The notes: generated by a model from the letters alone, not told the origin. Shown: positions 13,581 through 20,906, counted from the first letter of the stretch. The stretch: DNA of 20,981 nt from Minisyncoccota bacterium (GCA_022843645.1 JALHNF010000002.1:9384-30364); one strand, 5' to 3'. Numbers and translations are program-made.

Positions 13581-13615
13581 AACAAAAAACGCTTACAATG
13601 TAAGCGTTTTTTGTT
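13581..13615. terminator. Bidirectional terminator between the unknown gene and HU
   Basis: A perfect 16-bp stem (13581-13596 with 13600-13615) has an AAT loop and six A on one side with six T on the other. It works as a rho-independent terminator in both directions for the two convergent genes. The 85 bp between the stop at 13496 and this hairpin hold nothing recognisable. Confidence 0.9.
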
Positions 13616-13629
13616 TATACTGAAAAGAT

Positions 13630-13902
13630 TTATTTCACCGCATCCTTGAGCGCTTTTGCTGCTCGGAATTTTGGAACTTTTGTAGCAGGAACTTTTACTT
13701 GTTCTCCTGTTTTAGGATTTCGTGCCATTCGTGCTGCGCGAGGCTTCACTGAAAAGATACCGAGACCCGCGATTGATACTTCTTCGCCTTTCTTAAGACT
13801 TTTTACAATAGCCTCAATCACAGTATCAATAACTTGCTCTGACTGTACTTTTGTACCTTGGAGTACAGCGTGTACTGCTTCTACGAGTTCTACTTTATTC
13901 AT
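13630..13902 (-). CDS. DNA-binding protein HU
   Basis: 90 residues, exactly the family length. M-N-K-V-E-L-V-E-A-V opens the helical dimer region. The signature G-L-G-I-F-S-V-K-P-R-A-A-R (46-58) leads into the DNA-gripping arm with R-N-P-K-T-G-E (61-67), where Pro63 is the intercalating residue. K-V-P-K-F-R-A-A-K-A-L-K (75-86) closes the fold. It bends and compacts DNA nonspecifically. Only one HU gene is visible, so it could be a homodimer. It has its own promoter and terminator. Confidence 0.96.
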   Translation of the reverse strand: MNKVELVEAVHAVLQGTKVQSEQVIDTVIEAIVKSLKKGEEVSIAGLGIFSVKPRAARMARNPKTGEQVKVPATKVPKFRAAKALKDAVK

Positions 13903-13971
13903 ATTTTATTTTGTTTTTGATACTCCCATGAGACCACTTTTGAGGCGGATATCAAGAAGAGTTATGCAATA

Positions 13972-13999
13972 AGTATAGGGAATACTGCTTTTTTTGCAA
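13972..13999 (-). promoter_or_regulatory. Promoter of the HU gene
   Basis: Minus strand: TTGCAA (13994-13999), 16 bp, TATACT (13972-13977). The predicted start near 13965 gives a 60-nt leader, longer than for other genes here. The palindromic TTGCAA could also serve as -35 for the plus-strand gene at 14030. Confidence 0.6.
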
Positions 14000-14029
14000 T
14001 AGGGAAGTGGGGATTGACTATTTCTTGCT

Positions 14030-14392
14030 ATGTTGTTATCAATAGAGCACCCAGGAAAAGAGCGGTGGTTTAGAATGGACGACATTACAGAATGGGTCAG
14101 ACGAGGCGGGCTAGGATCTGAGACTGCTTCTCATCTTATAAGCAAAGCAATTTTAGCCCAGTTTCTACGAGAGGAAGCGGACAAAGCCCCCTGTGGCCTC
14201 ACGGAGAAAACTCGGACATTGGCAAACTTGGTTGAGAGTGGCGATCTAGAAGGTGTCTTATCTCTGTGTCACGAAATCCTTTTGGATTCTCGAGGCGCAC
14301 CACTTAGTTCTGAATCTGAAAAATGGGCTACATGGATAGGTGTAACCAGATCTTACTTCAAAGAGAAAGAAAAAACTGAGACAAAACATTAA
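14030..14392 (+). CDS. Hypothetical cytoplasmic protein
   Basis: 120 residues from ATG at 14030, or 105 from the internal ATG at 14075 (M-D-D-I-T-E-W). No Shine-Dalgarno clearly decides between them. The sequence is mostly helical and charged: a tryptophan-containing first helix (T-E-W-V-R-R-G-G-L), E-T-A-S-H-L-I-S-K-A-I-L-A-Q-F-L (31-46), then E-S-G-D-L-E-G-V-L-S-L (69-79). The paired helical segments hint at a helical-bundle or helical-repeat fold. There is no membrane segment or known motif, and I do not recognise it. It lies between divergent HU and convergent rny, followed at once by a strong hairpin. Confidence 0.65.
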   Translation: MLLSIEHPGKERWFRMDDITEWVRRGGLGSETASHLISKAILAQFLREEADKAPCGLTEKTRTLANLVESGDLEGVLSLCHEILLDSRGAPLSSESEKWATWIGVTRSYFKEKEKTETKH

Positions 14393-14435
14393 AGCCGCGC
14401 GTACCAAGGAGGTACGCGCGGCTCATTCATTTTTA
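14393..14435 (+). terminator. Terminator after the 120-residue gene
   Basis: A perfect 13-bp GC-rich stem, AGCCGCGCGTACC (14393-14405) with GGTACGCGCGGCT (14411-14423), has a 5-nt loop. T-rich CATTCATTTTT follows. The hairpin begins on the base after the TAA. It may also stop the convergent rny transcript, although its T-run on that side is poor. Confidence 0.8.
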
Positions 14436-14456
14436 CGGCTTTAAACTTTACAAACA

Positions 14457-15977
14457 CTATCTCGCCACCTCTATCACACGTGTCTCGCGAATAACATGCA
14501 CTTTGATTTCCCCTGGATAGCGTAATTCTCGCTCTATACGGATAGCAATGTCACGAGCGATATTCCGAGCCATAAGCTCACTTACATGCTCTGGAGTGAC
14601 AAAAATACGCAATTCTCGGCCCGCCTGAAGGGCAAACGACTTCTCAATACCAGCAAACGAGTTTGCAATAGCCTCGAGTTGAGACAGACGCTTTAGGTAG
14701 CTCTCGACCGTATCACGGCGAGCACCAGGACGACCTCCAGAAATAGCGTCTGATACTTGCACAATGACCGACTCAATTGTTTCGTACGGATATTCCTCAT
14801 GATGAGCCTGCATCGCTTTGATAATACGCTCATCTACTCCGAACTTAGCAAGAATTCTTCGTCCAATGTCAACATGTGTACCTTCAACTTCATGATCAAC
14901 AGCTTTTCCAATGTCATGAAGGAGGGCTCCGGCTTTTGCAACTTCAACATCCGCCTGTAGCTCATACGCAAGCATTCCTGCAATATGGGCCATTTCGATC
15001 GAGTGCTGAAGCACATTTTGGCCATAGCTTGTTCTGAAGTGGAGACGACCAAGCAAAACTGTTAAGCGTGGGTCGAGTGTATAGAGCCCAACTTCATGAA
15101 GGGCATCCTCACCTTTTTTTCGAACTATATCTTCAACATCTTTCTTTGCCTTAATGAGCATCTCTTCTATTTTTGCAGGCTGAATACGGCCGTCTGCAAT
15201 CAAATACTCAAGAGCGGTTTTTGCAATATGGCGCCGAAGCGGATCAAATGAAGAAATAACAATAGTATGTGGCGACTCATCGATAAGAAGGTCAACTCCT
15301 GCTAAACGCTCAAAAACCTTTATATTTCTACCTTCTTTACCAATTATCTTACCTTTTATGTCTTCAGAAGGAATCTCGACAGTTGTCGTCACAACATCAT
15401 TCTGAGGCAAATTGCCAAGCCGATGAATGACACTCACAAGTATGTCTTTTGCTTTTTGTTCTACTTTTTGCAAACCATCAAACGATATTTTGTTAAGCCG
15501 AGATACAATGTCGAGCTCGGCATCTTGCTGAGCTTTTTGCACAACAAAGAGTCGAGCATCTTCTTCGGTAAGACGACCAATCGATTCATAGCGTTTGGAA
15601 ACATCGGCTTCTTTTTGCGCAAGACTTTTCTCTGCAAGCCCGAGTTCTTCTTCTTTCTTTTGGAGGCGCGCCTTCTCATCCTGAAGAGAAAGTTCTTTGT
15701 GCATCAGGTGCGCTTCAAGCGACTTGAGGCGACGAAAAGATTCGTCGTACTCTTCTTTTTGTTGCAGAAACAGCGCCTTGGCCTCCCGTTCTATATCTTC
15801 AGCTTTCTGTTTTGCATGCTCAATAATGGTCTCTTTGCGCTTTTCTGCATCCAATGAGGCCTTTTGAATTGCAATCTCAAGTGCATCTTTACGCACTTTA
15901 TTCACTACCAACTTGGATATATATCCAACAAAAATACCAAGTATTGTAGCGAGTGCATACAATACAAGTGAGCTCAT
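14457..15977 (-). CDS. rny: Ribonuclease Y (membrane-anchored endoribonuclease)
   Basis: 506 residues from ATG at 15977, near the usual 510-520. One N-terminal membrane helix (about 3-25) is followed by a long coiled coil (about 30-165) rich in Lys, Glu and Ala. The KH domain carries G-K-I-I-G-K-E-G-R-N (209-218). The HD domain has L-L-H-D-I-G-K-A-V-D-H-E (352-363). It starts bulk mRNA decay at the inner face of the membrane. The frame is open to 16010, but that would overlap clpP; the ATG at 15977 is 1 nt past the clpP stop and begins right at the membrane helix. It is co-transcribed with clpP. Confidence 0.95.
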   Translation of the reverse strand: MSSLVLYALATILGIFVGYISKLVVNKVRKDALEIAIQKASLDAEKRKETIIEHAKQKAEDIEREAKALFLQQKEEYDESFRRLKSLEAHLMHKELSLQDEKARLQKKEEELGLAEKSLAQKEADVSKRYESIGRLTEEDARLFVVQKAQQDAELDIVSRLNKISFDGLQKVEQKAKDILVSVIHRLGNLPQNDVVTTTVEIPSEDIKGKIIGKEGRNIKVFERLAGVDLLIDESPHTIVISSFDPLRRHIAKTALEYLIADGRIQPAKIEEMLIKAKKDVEDIVRKKGEDALHEVGLYTLDPRLTVLLGRLHFRTSYGQNVLQHSIEMAHIAGMLAYELQADVEVAKAGALLHDIGKAVDHEVEGTHVDIGRRILAKFGVDERIIKAMQAHHEEYPYETIESVIVQVSDAISGGRPGARRDTVESYLKRLSQLEAIANSFAGIEKSFALQAGRELRIFVTPEHVSELMARNIARDIAIRIERELRYPGEIKVHVIRETRVIEVAR

Positions 15978-15978
15978 A

Positions 15979-16566
15979 CTATTTTCGAGATTTGATAATG
16001 TCGTCAACAATGCCGTACTTCTTTGCCTCTTCCGAGGTCATAAAGTAGTCACGATCTGCATCTTTTTCAATCTGATCCACAGTCTTACCCGTGACTTTTG
16101 CCAACATTTTATAAAGCTGATCGCGAGTTTGAAGAATCCGTTTTGCGCTAATTGCAATGTCGGAAGCTTGGCCTTCAGTGCCGCCCATCGGCTGGTGAAT
16201 CATGACCTCAGAGTTTGGAAGTGTGAAACGTTTTCCTTTTGCGCCCTGAGAAAGAATCATGGCACCCATAGAAGCCGCCATACCAACACACACAGTTGAA
16301 ACATCTGGTTTTACAAAATGCATAGTGTCAATGATTGCCATGCCGGCCGTGACTGAGCCACCCGGGCTGTTCACGTACATAGTTATGTCTTTCTTTGTAT
16401 CTTCATTTTCGAGGAAAATAAGTTGGGCAATGATCAAATTGGCAACAGTGTCATCAATAACACCGCCAACAAAAATGATTCGCTCTTTAAGAAGTCGAGA
16501 GTAAATATCGTAAGCGCGTTCTCCGTACTGGGTTTTTTCGAGCACGGTCGGAACTAAATATGACAT
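15979..16566 (-). CDS. clpP: ATP-dependent Clp protease proteolytic subunit
   Basis: 195 residues from ATG at 16566 (M-S-Y-L-V-P-T-V-L-E). The catalytic triad is complete: Ser99 in G-M-A-A-S-M-G-A, His124 in M-I-H-Q-P-M-G-G, and Asp173 in D-R-D-Y-F-M. N-S-P-G-G-S-V (66-72) is the substrate-strand loop. It assembles into a double heptameric chamber fed by ClpX or ClpC, neither of which is in the window. An in-frame TTG at 16584 would add six residues, but the ATG is better placed. A possible -10 (TATAAA, 16589-16594 on the minus strand) lies 22 nt upstream. It is first in a unit with rny. Confidence 0.96.
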   Translation of the reverse strand: MSYLVPTVLEKTQYGERAYDIYSRLLKERIIFVGGVIDDTVANLIIAQLIFLENEDTKKDITMYVNSPGGSVTAGMAIIDTMHFVKPDVSTVCVGMAASMGAMILSQGAKGKRFTLPNSEVMIHQPMGGTEGQASDIAISAKRILQTRDQLYKMLAKVTGKTVDQIEKDADRDYFMTSEEAKKYGIVDDIIKSRK

Positions 16567-16646
16567 AAAAGTGTTTGATTTCAATGGTTTTATAAGGTCG
16601 CAGCAGAAATGAGTATCGGAAATACGGAAAAAGCTACATTCTCAGT

Positions 16647-16652
16647 TATACT
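16647..16652 (+). promoter_or_regulatory. Candidate -10 and Shine-Dalgarno of rsmE
   Basis: TATACT ends 12 nt before the rsmE ATG. No good -35 is seen. AGGAAAG (16656-16662) directly before the ATG is Shine-Dalgarno-like but would lie at the very 5' end of the predicted transcript. Confidence 0.35.
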
Positions 16653-16664
16653 TACAGGAAAGAC

Positions 16665-17366
16665 ATGCGACTACACCGATTCTACATACAAAATGCAAAT
16701 TTTGAAACCCTTTCGCCTGGGAAAAGCTTCGTGTGCCAAGAAGAGGGGACGGTGAAGCAAATAGCTCTTGTATTGCGAGGGAAAGCGGGAGATCGGGTAC
16801 GATTTTTCAACGACACAAGAGAATGGGAGCTTGAAATAGAGTCCATATCAAAAAAAGATATCGTTTTAAAGGCGATTCGTCTGGCTGAGATGAGGGCGCA
16901 AAGTAGAAGGGTTATCCTAATCCAATCTTTAGTAAAAAAAGATAAGTTTGAATGGATCGTTCAAAAAGCGACAGAGCTCGGGGTAACTGAAATTATTCCA
17001 GTCATATCAGAGAGAAGCGAGAAAAGGGGACTAGACCACAAAAGACTAGAAAAAATTGCCATTGAAGCGACAGAGCAAAGTGGATGGGGAAGGGTGCCGA
17101 GTATCCAAATAACTCGACACTTAAGAGAGGTACTCGAAAATATCAAGAAAGACGGTGTCAAAATATACGTACTTGATATGCAGGGAAAGACACTGCAAAA
17201 AAATAAAGAGGGCGATGTTGCATTTCTCGTAGGGCCCGAAGGAGGGTGGGGAAGTACTGACAGAGATGTCTTTAACGAGTTTGAATTAGAAACTATTTCT
17301 TTGAGTGTTTCGACACTTCGAGCGGAAACAGCAGCGATTATTGCTTCGCATGAGTTCGCTCGATGA
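16665..17366 (+). CDS. rsmE: 16S rRNA m3U1498 methyltransferase RsmE
   Basis: 233 residues, family size 230-250. M-R-L-H-R-F-Y (1-7) opens the small N-terminal PUA-like RNA-binding domain (1-75). The C-terminal SPOUT methyltransferase domain has Q-K-A-T-E-L-G-V (100-107), E-Q-S-G-W-G-R-V-P (137-145), the SAM-binding L-V-G-P-E-G-G-W (188-195) and S-T-L-R-A-E-T-A (216-223). It methylates N3 of U1498 in the decoding centre, on the assembled 30S. It is a single-gene unit, divergent from clpP. A consensus DnaA box begins 2 nt after its stop codon. Confidence 0.95.
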   Translation: MRLHRFYIQNANFETLSPGKSFVCQEEGTVKQIALVLRGKAGDRVRFFNDTREWELEIESISKKDIVLKAIRLAEMRAQSRRVILIQSLVKKDKFEWIVQKATELGVTEIIPVISERSEKRGLDHKRLEKIAIEATEQSGWGRVPSIQITRHLREVLENIKKDGVKIYVLDMQGKTLQKNKEGDVAFLVGPEGGWGSTDRDVFNEFELETISLSVSTLRAETAAIIASHEFAR

Positions 17367-17367
17367 G

Positions 17368-17376
17368 TTATCCACA
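17368..17376. promoter_or_regulatory. Consensus DnaA box
   Basis: TTATCCACA matches the DnaA consensus exactly. It is isolated: no second good box was seen within the following 400 bp. It could be chance, a regulatory site, or part of an origin-proximal titration region. Confidence 0.4.
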
Positions 17377-17396
17377 CACATACTTATAAAAGACAC

Positions 17397-17425
17397 TTGC
17401 ATAAAAGACATTAGTAGTAGATAAT
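17397..17425 (+). promoter_or_regulatory. Candidate promoter of the structured RNA
   Basis: TTGCAT (17397-17402), exactly 17 bp, GATAAT (17420-17425). The predicted start is near 17432. No open reading frame of note follows on this strand, so the transcript would be non-coding. Confidence 0.45.
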
Positions 17426-17431
17426 GTATCT

Positions 17432-17730
17432 CAGTCAGGAAACGAATATTGTTCTTTGGTTTCAAAAAAATAAAAATGCTCTTTTGTAGTTTCCTTTGTT
17501 GTTCTTTACAAGTTCTTTCCAAAAAATATAACGCACGCAACTCACCTAAACTCGTCTCTTGTGAAGTAAGCAGTGATAAGTGCTGAAAAAATTCAGCTTT
17601 TATCTCTGTTTACTTCTTGAGGAGACATCTTGGGGTTCACCGTCAGGAGACGATAAACTCTTCAAAAGCCCGGTTGAGCAGAAGACTATCTTTTTTTAGA
17701 TTTTCTTTTGCTCCCGGGCTTTTCTCTTTC
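17432..17730 (+). ncRNA. Candidate structured non-coding RNA, about 300 nt, family unknown
   Basis: The 440-bp gap between rsmE and tig has no supported gene but shows strong secondary structure. A long hairpin (17563-17616) pairs about 21 bp around an AAAA loop: GCTGAA/TTCAGC, GATAA/TTATC, CAG/CTG and GAAGTAA/TTTACTTC. An enclosing long-range stem pairs TCGTCTCTT (17552-17560) with AGGAGACGA (17645-17653). A second AGGAGAC copy (17620-17626) could compete for the same partner. An AGGAAAC/GTTTCCT pairing is possible nearer the 5' end. It ends in a 20-bp terminator hairpin. A promoter-like pair precedes it. It shows no SRP, tmRNA or RNase P core motif that I can recognise. Confidence 0.5.
17664..17730 (+). 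terminator. Long terminator hairpin of the candidate RNA
   Basis: AAAAGCCCGG (17664-17673) pairs with CCGGGCTTTT (17714-17723). After a 2-nt bulge, GAGCAGAAGA (17676-17685) pairs with TCTTTTGCTC (17704-17713) with one G-T wobble. The stem totals 20 bp with an 18-nt loop, followed by T-rich sequence. Confidence 0.75.
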
Positions 17731-17750
17731 GTGGAAAATCATTCATATCA

Positions 17751-17781
17751 AAAAATAACCAAGCATTGCTTGGTTATTTTT
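17751..17781. terminator. Bidirectional terminator, mainly for tig
   Basis: A 14-bp stem (17751-17764 with 17768-17781) has a 3-nt ATT loop. Five A flank one side and five T the other. It lies 26 bp past the tig stop on the minus strand and back-to-back with the terminator of the candidate RNA. Confidence 0.88.
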
Positions 17782-17806
17782 CTAAAGTCCTGAAATTAAA
17801 GCTCTT

Positions 17807-18841
17807 TTATTTCTCCAGAAAAGTCATTACATTTTGATTTTGAAGAACTTGGAAAAAGTACCCCTGTAGCCGCTCTTCATCAACATCTTTATACATTGAT
17901 CGCGCCTGTTCCACCTGTGCAGCAACCTCTTCATCGCTTGGTGCGAGTTTCTCTACTTGGGCAATCTTGTTTAAGATAAGCTGCACTTTTGCACGCCGCT
18001 CTGCTTCTCCTTGCCACTCAGCTCGCAGATCATCTTCTGCTTTCTTTATGTGAGAAAGATAGTCTTCGTATGTACCACCGAGTTGCCTGACATCATGTTT
18101 TAATTGGGCAACCATTCTATCAATTTCGCTTTCAATGAGAATCTGTGGAACAGTGACGTTTGTCGCATCAGCGATAGCATTAAACATTTCTAGACGCCTC
18201 TTATCTATTGCTCTATTTTCTTTTTCTTTTTGTAGATTTGCCCGTACCTTGTCTTTGAGCTCGCTTAGATCTTTGAAATCACCAAGGGACTTGGCAAATT
18301 CATCATTGAGCTCCGGAAGCGGTAATTCTCCATGATTATGGTCGTGATCGTCTGGATGCGCGTCGTGATGAGCCTGATGCGCATGAGACTGTTGGATCTC
18401 TTTCAGCGTAAGAGAAAGTTCTTCATCGGTAACAACAACCTCTTCTTTTTTGTTTGAAAAGTCTTTTGTTATCTTCTTGTAGTCAGGGAGGTCAATGTTT
18501 GGAAGTACGGGGGCAACTGCAACAAACGCAAAAGGGTTATCTTTGGCGAGTTTTGTGATCTTTATACTTGGAGCACCAAGTACTTCGAGCTTATGTTCAA
18601 GCACAATCTTTGGATAGACCTCATTCATGACCATCTGCGCAGCTTCCTCAAGGACCGCCATATCCCCGAATTTAGTGAGCAGCACATGCTCTGGAACATG
18701 CCCCTTACGAAACCCATCAACCTCCGCGAGCTTCTGAATTTCTTTAATTGCCGGAGCCCACTTTTCCATAAGCACAGAAGCTGGAACCTCAACAGAAATC
18801 TCAACTTGTGACTTTTCTAACTCTTTTATATCAACCTTCAT
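17807..18841 (-). CDS. tig: Trigger factor lacking the PPIase domain
   Basis: 344 residues from ATG at 18841, against about 430 for standard trigger factor. The ribosome-binding domain (1-115) carries the signature G-F-R-K-G-H-V-P (43-50; usually G-F-R-x-G-K-x-P). The sequence then runs through a connecting segment (about 115-150) into an extremely His/Asp-rich stretch (152-170, eight His and four Asp), and straight on to L-P-E-L-N-D-E-F-A-K (175-184), which normally follows the PPIase domain. The substrate-cradling helical domain (about 185-344) is present. So the FKBP-type domain of about 90 residues is replaced by a His-rich linker. It chaperones nascent chains at the ribosome exit. An open frame extends to 19000 but runs through a terminator and another gene, so 18841 is the start. 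Confidence 0.92.
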   Translation of the reverse strand: MKVDIKELEKSQVEISVEVPASVLMEKWAPAIKEIQKLAEVDGFRKGHVPEHVLLTKFGDMAVLEEAAQMVMNEVYPKIVLEHKLEVLGAPSIKITKLAKDNPFAFVAVAPVLPNIDLPDYKKITKDFSNKKEEVVVTDEELSLTLKEIQQSHAHQAHHDAHPDDHDHNHGELPLPELNDEFAKSLGDFKDLSELKDKVRANLQKEKENRAIDKRRLEMFNAIADATNVTVPQILIESEIDRMVAQLKHDVRQLGGTYEDYLSHIKKAEDDLRAEWQGEAERRAKVQLILNKIAQVEKLAPSDEEVAAQVEQARSMYKDVDEERLQGYFFQVLQNQNVMTFLEK

Positions 18842-18860
18842 ATCGGGCAAGTGTACACAA

Positions 18861-18887
18861 AAACCCCTCAAATTGAAAGAGGGGTTT
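18861..18887 (-). terminator. Terminator between the 48-residue gene and tig
   Basis: The 9-bp stem AAACCCCTC/GAGGGGTTT (18861-18869 with 18879-18887) has a 9-nt loop and, on the minus strand, ends in TTTTTGTG. It follows the small membrane protein gene by 25 bp and precedes the tig ATG by 19 bp. An extended -10-like TGCTATACC (18891-18899, minus) just upstream could start a tig transcript within the hairpin. Confidence 0.7.
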
Positions 18888-18912
18888 GTTGGTATAGCAA
18901 GGTTCTTCTTTT

Positions 18913-19059
18913 TTATGAAAGCGCGAGACTGTCGTGAATTGTTTTGCCGTAGATATAAAGTCCGATGACAACAATGACAGCAACCATTGCGAGTGTCCAC
19001 AAAACGGTGCTTAATGATGACTTTTTTTCTTGTCTGTATGTGATATTTTTATCATTCAT
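18913..19059 (-). CDS. Small single-pass membrane protein, 48 residues
   Basis: ATG at 19059 opens a 48-codon frame ending in TAA at 18913-18915. The N-terminal 17 residues are polar (M-N-D-K-N-I-T-Y-R-Q-E-K-K-S-S). One clear membrane segment spans about 18-37 (T-V-L-W-T-L-A-M-V-A-V-I-V-V-I-G-L). A short tail follows (Y-G-K-T-I-H-D-S-L-A-L-S). Lys/Arg before the helix suggests N-in orientation. It begins 21 nt after the ppa stop and is followed by a terminator, so it would be the last gene of the nusA-ppa unit. The clean hydrophobic segment and the fit between neighbouring signals support a real gene. It is not recognised as any known family; it might be a small membrane regulator or a subunit of a transport complex. 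Confidence 0.65.
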   Translation of the reverse strand: MNDKNITYRQEKKSSLSTVLWTLAMVAVIVVIGLYIYGKTIHDSLALS

Positions 19060-19080
19060 AACGTATGTAGTTTTATTTTA

Positions 19081-19605
19081 CTATATCTTTGATTTATACA
19101 AATCCTGAGATTCCACAATACACTTTTTGGCCACTTCGGCACCCTCCGTGCTTGTAATCTCTACTTTTTTGTTCTGGAGATGCTTGTATGTCAAAAAGAA
19201 GTGTTCAATTTCTTTAATGGTGTGTGGATTCACGTCTTGTAAGTCTTTAACATTCGCAAAACGAGGATCACCTTTTGGAACCGCGATAATTTTCTCGTCT
19301 CTGTCTCCATCGTCTATCATGTGCACCACAGCAACAGGTCGCGCTTCAACCAATATTCCTGGTAAAAGTGGGTAGGTAGTAAGAAGCACGACATCAAGCG
19401 GGTCATTGTCGTGCCAGTGTGTTTGAGGTACAAATCCATAGTCAAACGGGTAGTCTTGCGCTGTATGCATTACTCGGTCAAGCTTAATCATGCCTGTTTC
19501 TTTATCAATCTCGTATTTATTTTTTGACCCTTTAGGAATTTCGATGATCACATGAATGATATCTGGTGATTTGTCTCCTGCGGGGATTCCATGAAGTAGG
19601 TTCAT
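19081..19605 (-). CDS. ppa: Inorganic pyrophosphatase, family I
   Basis: 174 residues, normal for a bacterial family I enzyme. I-E-I-P-K-G-S-K-N-K-Y-E (21-32) is the substrate-binding entry. D-Y-P-F-D-Y-G-F-V-P-Q-T (51-62) precedes the signature D-N-D-P-L-D-V (66-72), whose aspartates bind Mg2+. M-I-D-D-G-D-R-D-E-K (96-105) completes the metal and phosphate site. It hydrolyses pyrophosphate released by RNA, DNA and aminoacyl-tRNA synthesis. It starts 14 nt after the nusA stop, so the two are co-transcribed. All recognised active-site residues appear intact. Confidence 0.96.
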   Translation of the reverse strand: MNLLHGIPAGDKSPDIIHVIIEIPKGSKNKYEIDKETGMIKLDRVMHTAQDYPFDYGFVPQTHWHDNDPLDVVLLTTYPLLPGILVEARPVAVVHMIDDGDRDEKIIAVPKGDPRFANVKDLQDVNPHTIKEIEHFFLTYKHLQNKKVEITSTEGAEVAKKCIVESQDLYKSKI

Positions 19606-19619
19606 AATTCTTTTTTTAT

Positions 19620-20906
19620 TTATTCTGAAGTACTGCCATCTGCAGCGCCCTCACTTGTAATATTCTCGGTTACGTCTGTCTGCGTATCACTTGCCAAGTC
19701 CTCAAACGCCTCTTGTTCGTCGGATAAAGCATCATCTGCTTCTTCTGTTTCTACCTCAGACGGCTCCGGAGCGTCGATAGATACAATATCTATTTTCCAG
19801 CCTGTGAGTTTTGCAGCAAGACGTACATTTTGTCCACCTTTTCCAATAGCAAGCGACTGTTCTGCTTCGGTCACATAGACGGTTGCTTTTTTCTCGTCTT
19901 CATTAAGATCGATAGAGTCAATCTCAGCAGGCGACAGAGCGTCCGCGACAAACTGTGCCGGCTCTGAAGACCATTCAATGAGGTCTATTTTTTCTCCAGC
20001 AAGCTCACTTGAAATAGTATTCACGCGGCTGCCTCGTTGTCCTACACACGAGCCAATAGGGTCGATTGCGGGATCCTCTGTGCACACTGCAACTTTAGAG
20101 CGCATACCCGGCTCTCGAGCAATAGACTTTATTTCTACAATACCATTTGCAACTTCAGGGGACTCCTGCTTGAAAAGCTCAACTAAAAACTTTGGATGCG
20201 TACGCGAAAGGCGCATAGAAAAACCACTTCGGGCACCTTCATCAAGAGAATACAAGTACGCGCGTAGTCGCATGCCAGGGAAGTAGCGTTCATTTTTGAT
20301 TTGCTCATCTGGAGGAAGCACTGCGGTTGCACGACCAAGGTCAACATACACGATTCCTCGCTCAATTCTTTGAATCGTGCCCGAGACAATAGAGCCTTCT
20401 TTGCCACCAAATTCCTGCACAACACTTTCGCGTTCCGCTTCACGCAAACGCTGCATGACAACCTGCTTTGCAGTCTGAGCAGCAATGCGTCCGAAATCGT
20501 CTCGTAACTCAAGAGGGAAGACTACTTCATCTCCGACTAGGGCATCTTTTTTAATAAGACGTGCTTCCGAAAGCAAGATATGATGCTCTTCATTGTATCG
20601 CGTACGTGCATCCACCGGCTTTCCTTCAGCGTCAAGTTCAATCTCTTCTTTAATTTCATTTCCGTCAGCATCAAACTTTGGCATTCGGACAGTGCTTTCG
20701 TCGGCAACGATTTTTACTTGTTCAAAACTCATGACTCCGGTGTCCAAGTCCAAGTGACATCGTACAATTTGTCCTTTCTGACCATAATCTTTCTTGTACG
20801 CGGCGGCAAGGGACTGTTCAATAGCATCAATGATTTTTTCTTTTGGAATACGCTTTTCTGTTTCCAGAATTTCAAGCGCAGCCTTCATTTGTTTAATGTC
20901 TAACAT
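19620..20906 (-). CDS. nusA: Transcription termination/antitermination factor NusA
   Basis: 428 residues. The N-terminal RNA-polymerase-binding domain (1-135) begins I-P-K-E-K-I-I-D-A-I-E-Q-S-L-A-A-A-Y-K-K. It seems to carry an extra charged insertion at about 75-110 relative to the usual domain. The S1 domain is about 168-235 (G-S-I-V-S-G-T-I-Q-R-I-E-R-G). KH1 follows with the G-S-C-V-G-Q-R-G-S-R-V (286-296) loop and KH2 with I-G-K-G-G-Q-N-V-R-L-A (354-364). The tail (380-428) is strongly acidic and probably disordered. It modulates pausing, termination and rRNA antitermination. It leads a unit with ppa and a small membrane protein rather than the usual infB-rbfA set. A terminator-like hairpin lies upstream at the window edge. 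Confidence 0.95.
   Translation of the reverse strand: MLDIKQMKAALEILETEKRIPKEKIIDAIEQSLAAAYKKDYGQKGQIVRCHLDLDTGVMSFEQVKIVADESTVRMPKFDADGNEIKEEIELDAEGKPVDARTRYNEEHHILLSEARLIKKDALVGDEVVFPLELRDDFGRIAAQTAKQVVMQRLREAERESVVQEFGGKEGSIVSGTIQRIERGIVYVDLGRATAVLPPDEQIKNERYFPGMRLRAYLYSLDEGARSGFSMRLSRTHPKFLVELFKQESPEVANGIVEIKSIAREPGMRSKVAVCTEDPAIDPIGSCVGQRGSRVNTISSELAGEKIDLIEWSSEPAQFVADALSPAEIDSIDLNEDEKKATVYVTEAEQSLAIGKGGQNVRLAAKLTGWKIDIVSIDAPEPSEVETEEADDALSDEQEAFEDLASDTQTDVTENITSEGAADGSTSE

Noticed and set aside
17286..17540. Minus-strand frame of 84 codons antisense to the rsmE end and the following gap
   Set aside because: Half lies antisense to rsmE, it has no family resemblance, and the structured RNA model on the other strand explains the gap better. 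It cannot be fully excluded.
17432..17730. SRP RNA, tmRNA, RNase P RNA or 6S RNA as identity of the structured RNA
   Set aside because: The SRP core with GGAA tetraloop, a tRNA-like 3' end, the RNase P core and a 6S-like single long rod with central bubble were not found by eye.
18842..19000. N-terminal extension of trigger factor to 19000
   Set aside because: The extension crosses a terminator hairpin and the 48-residue gene; the family start M-K-V-D-I-K-E-L is at 18841.
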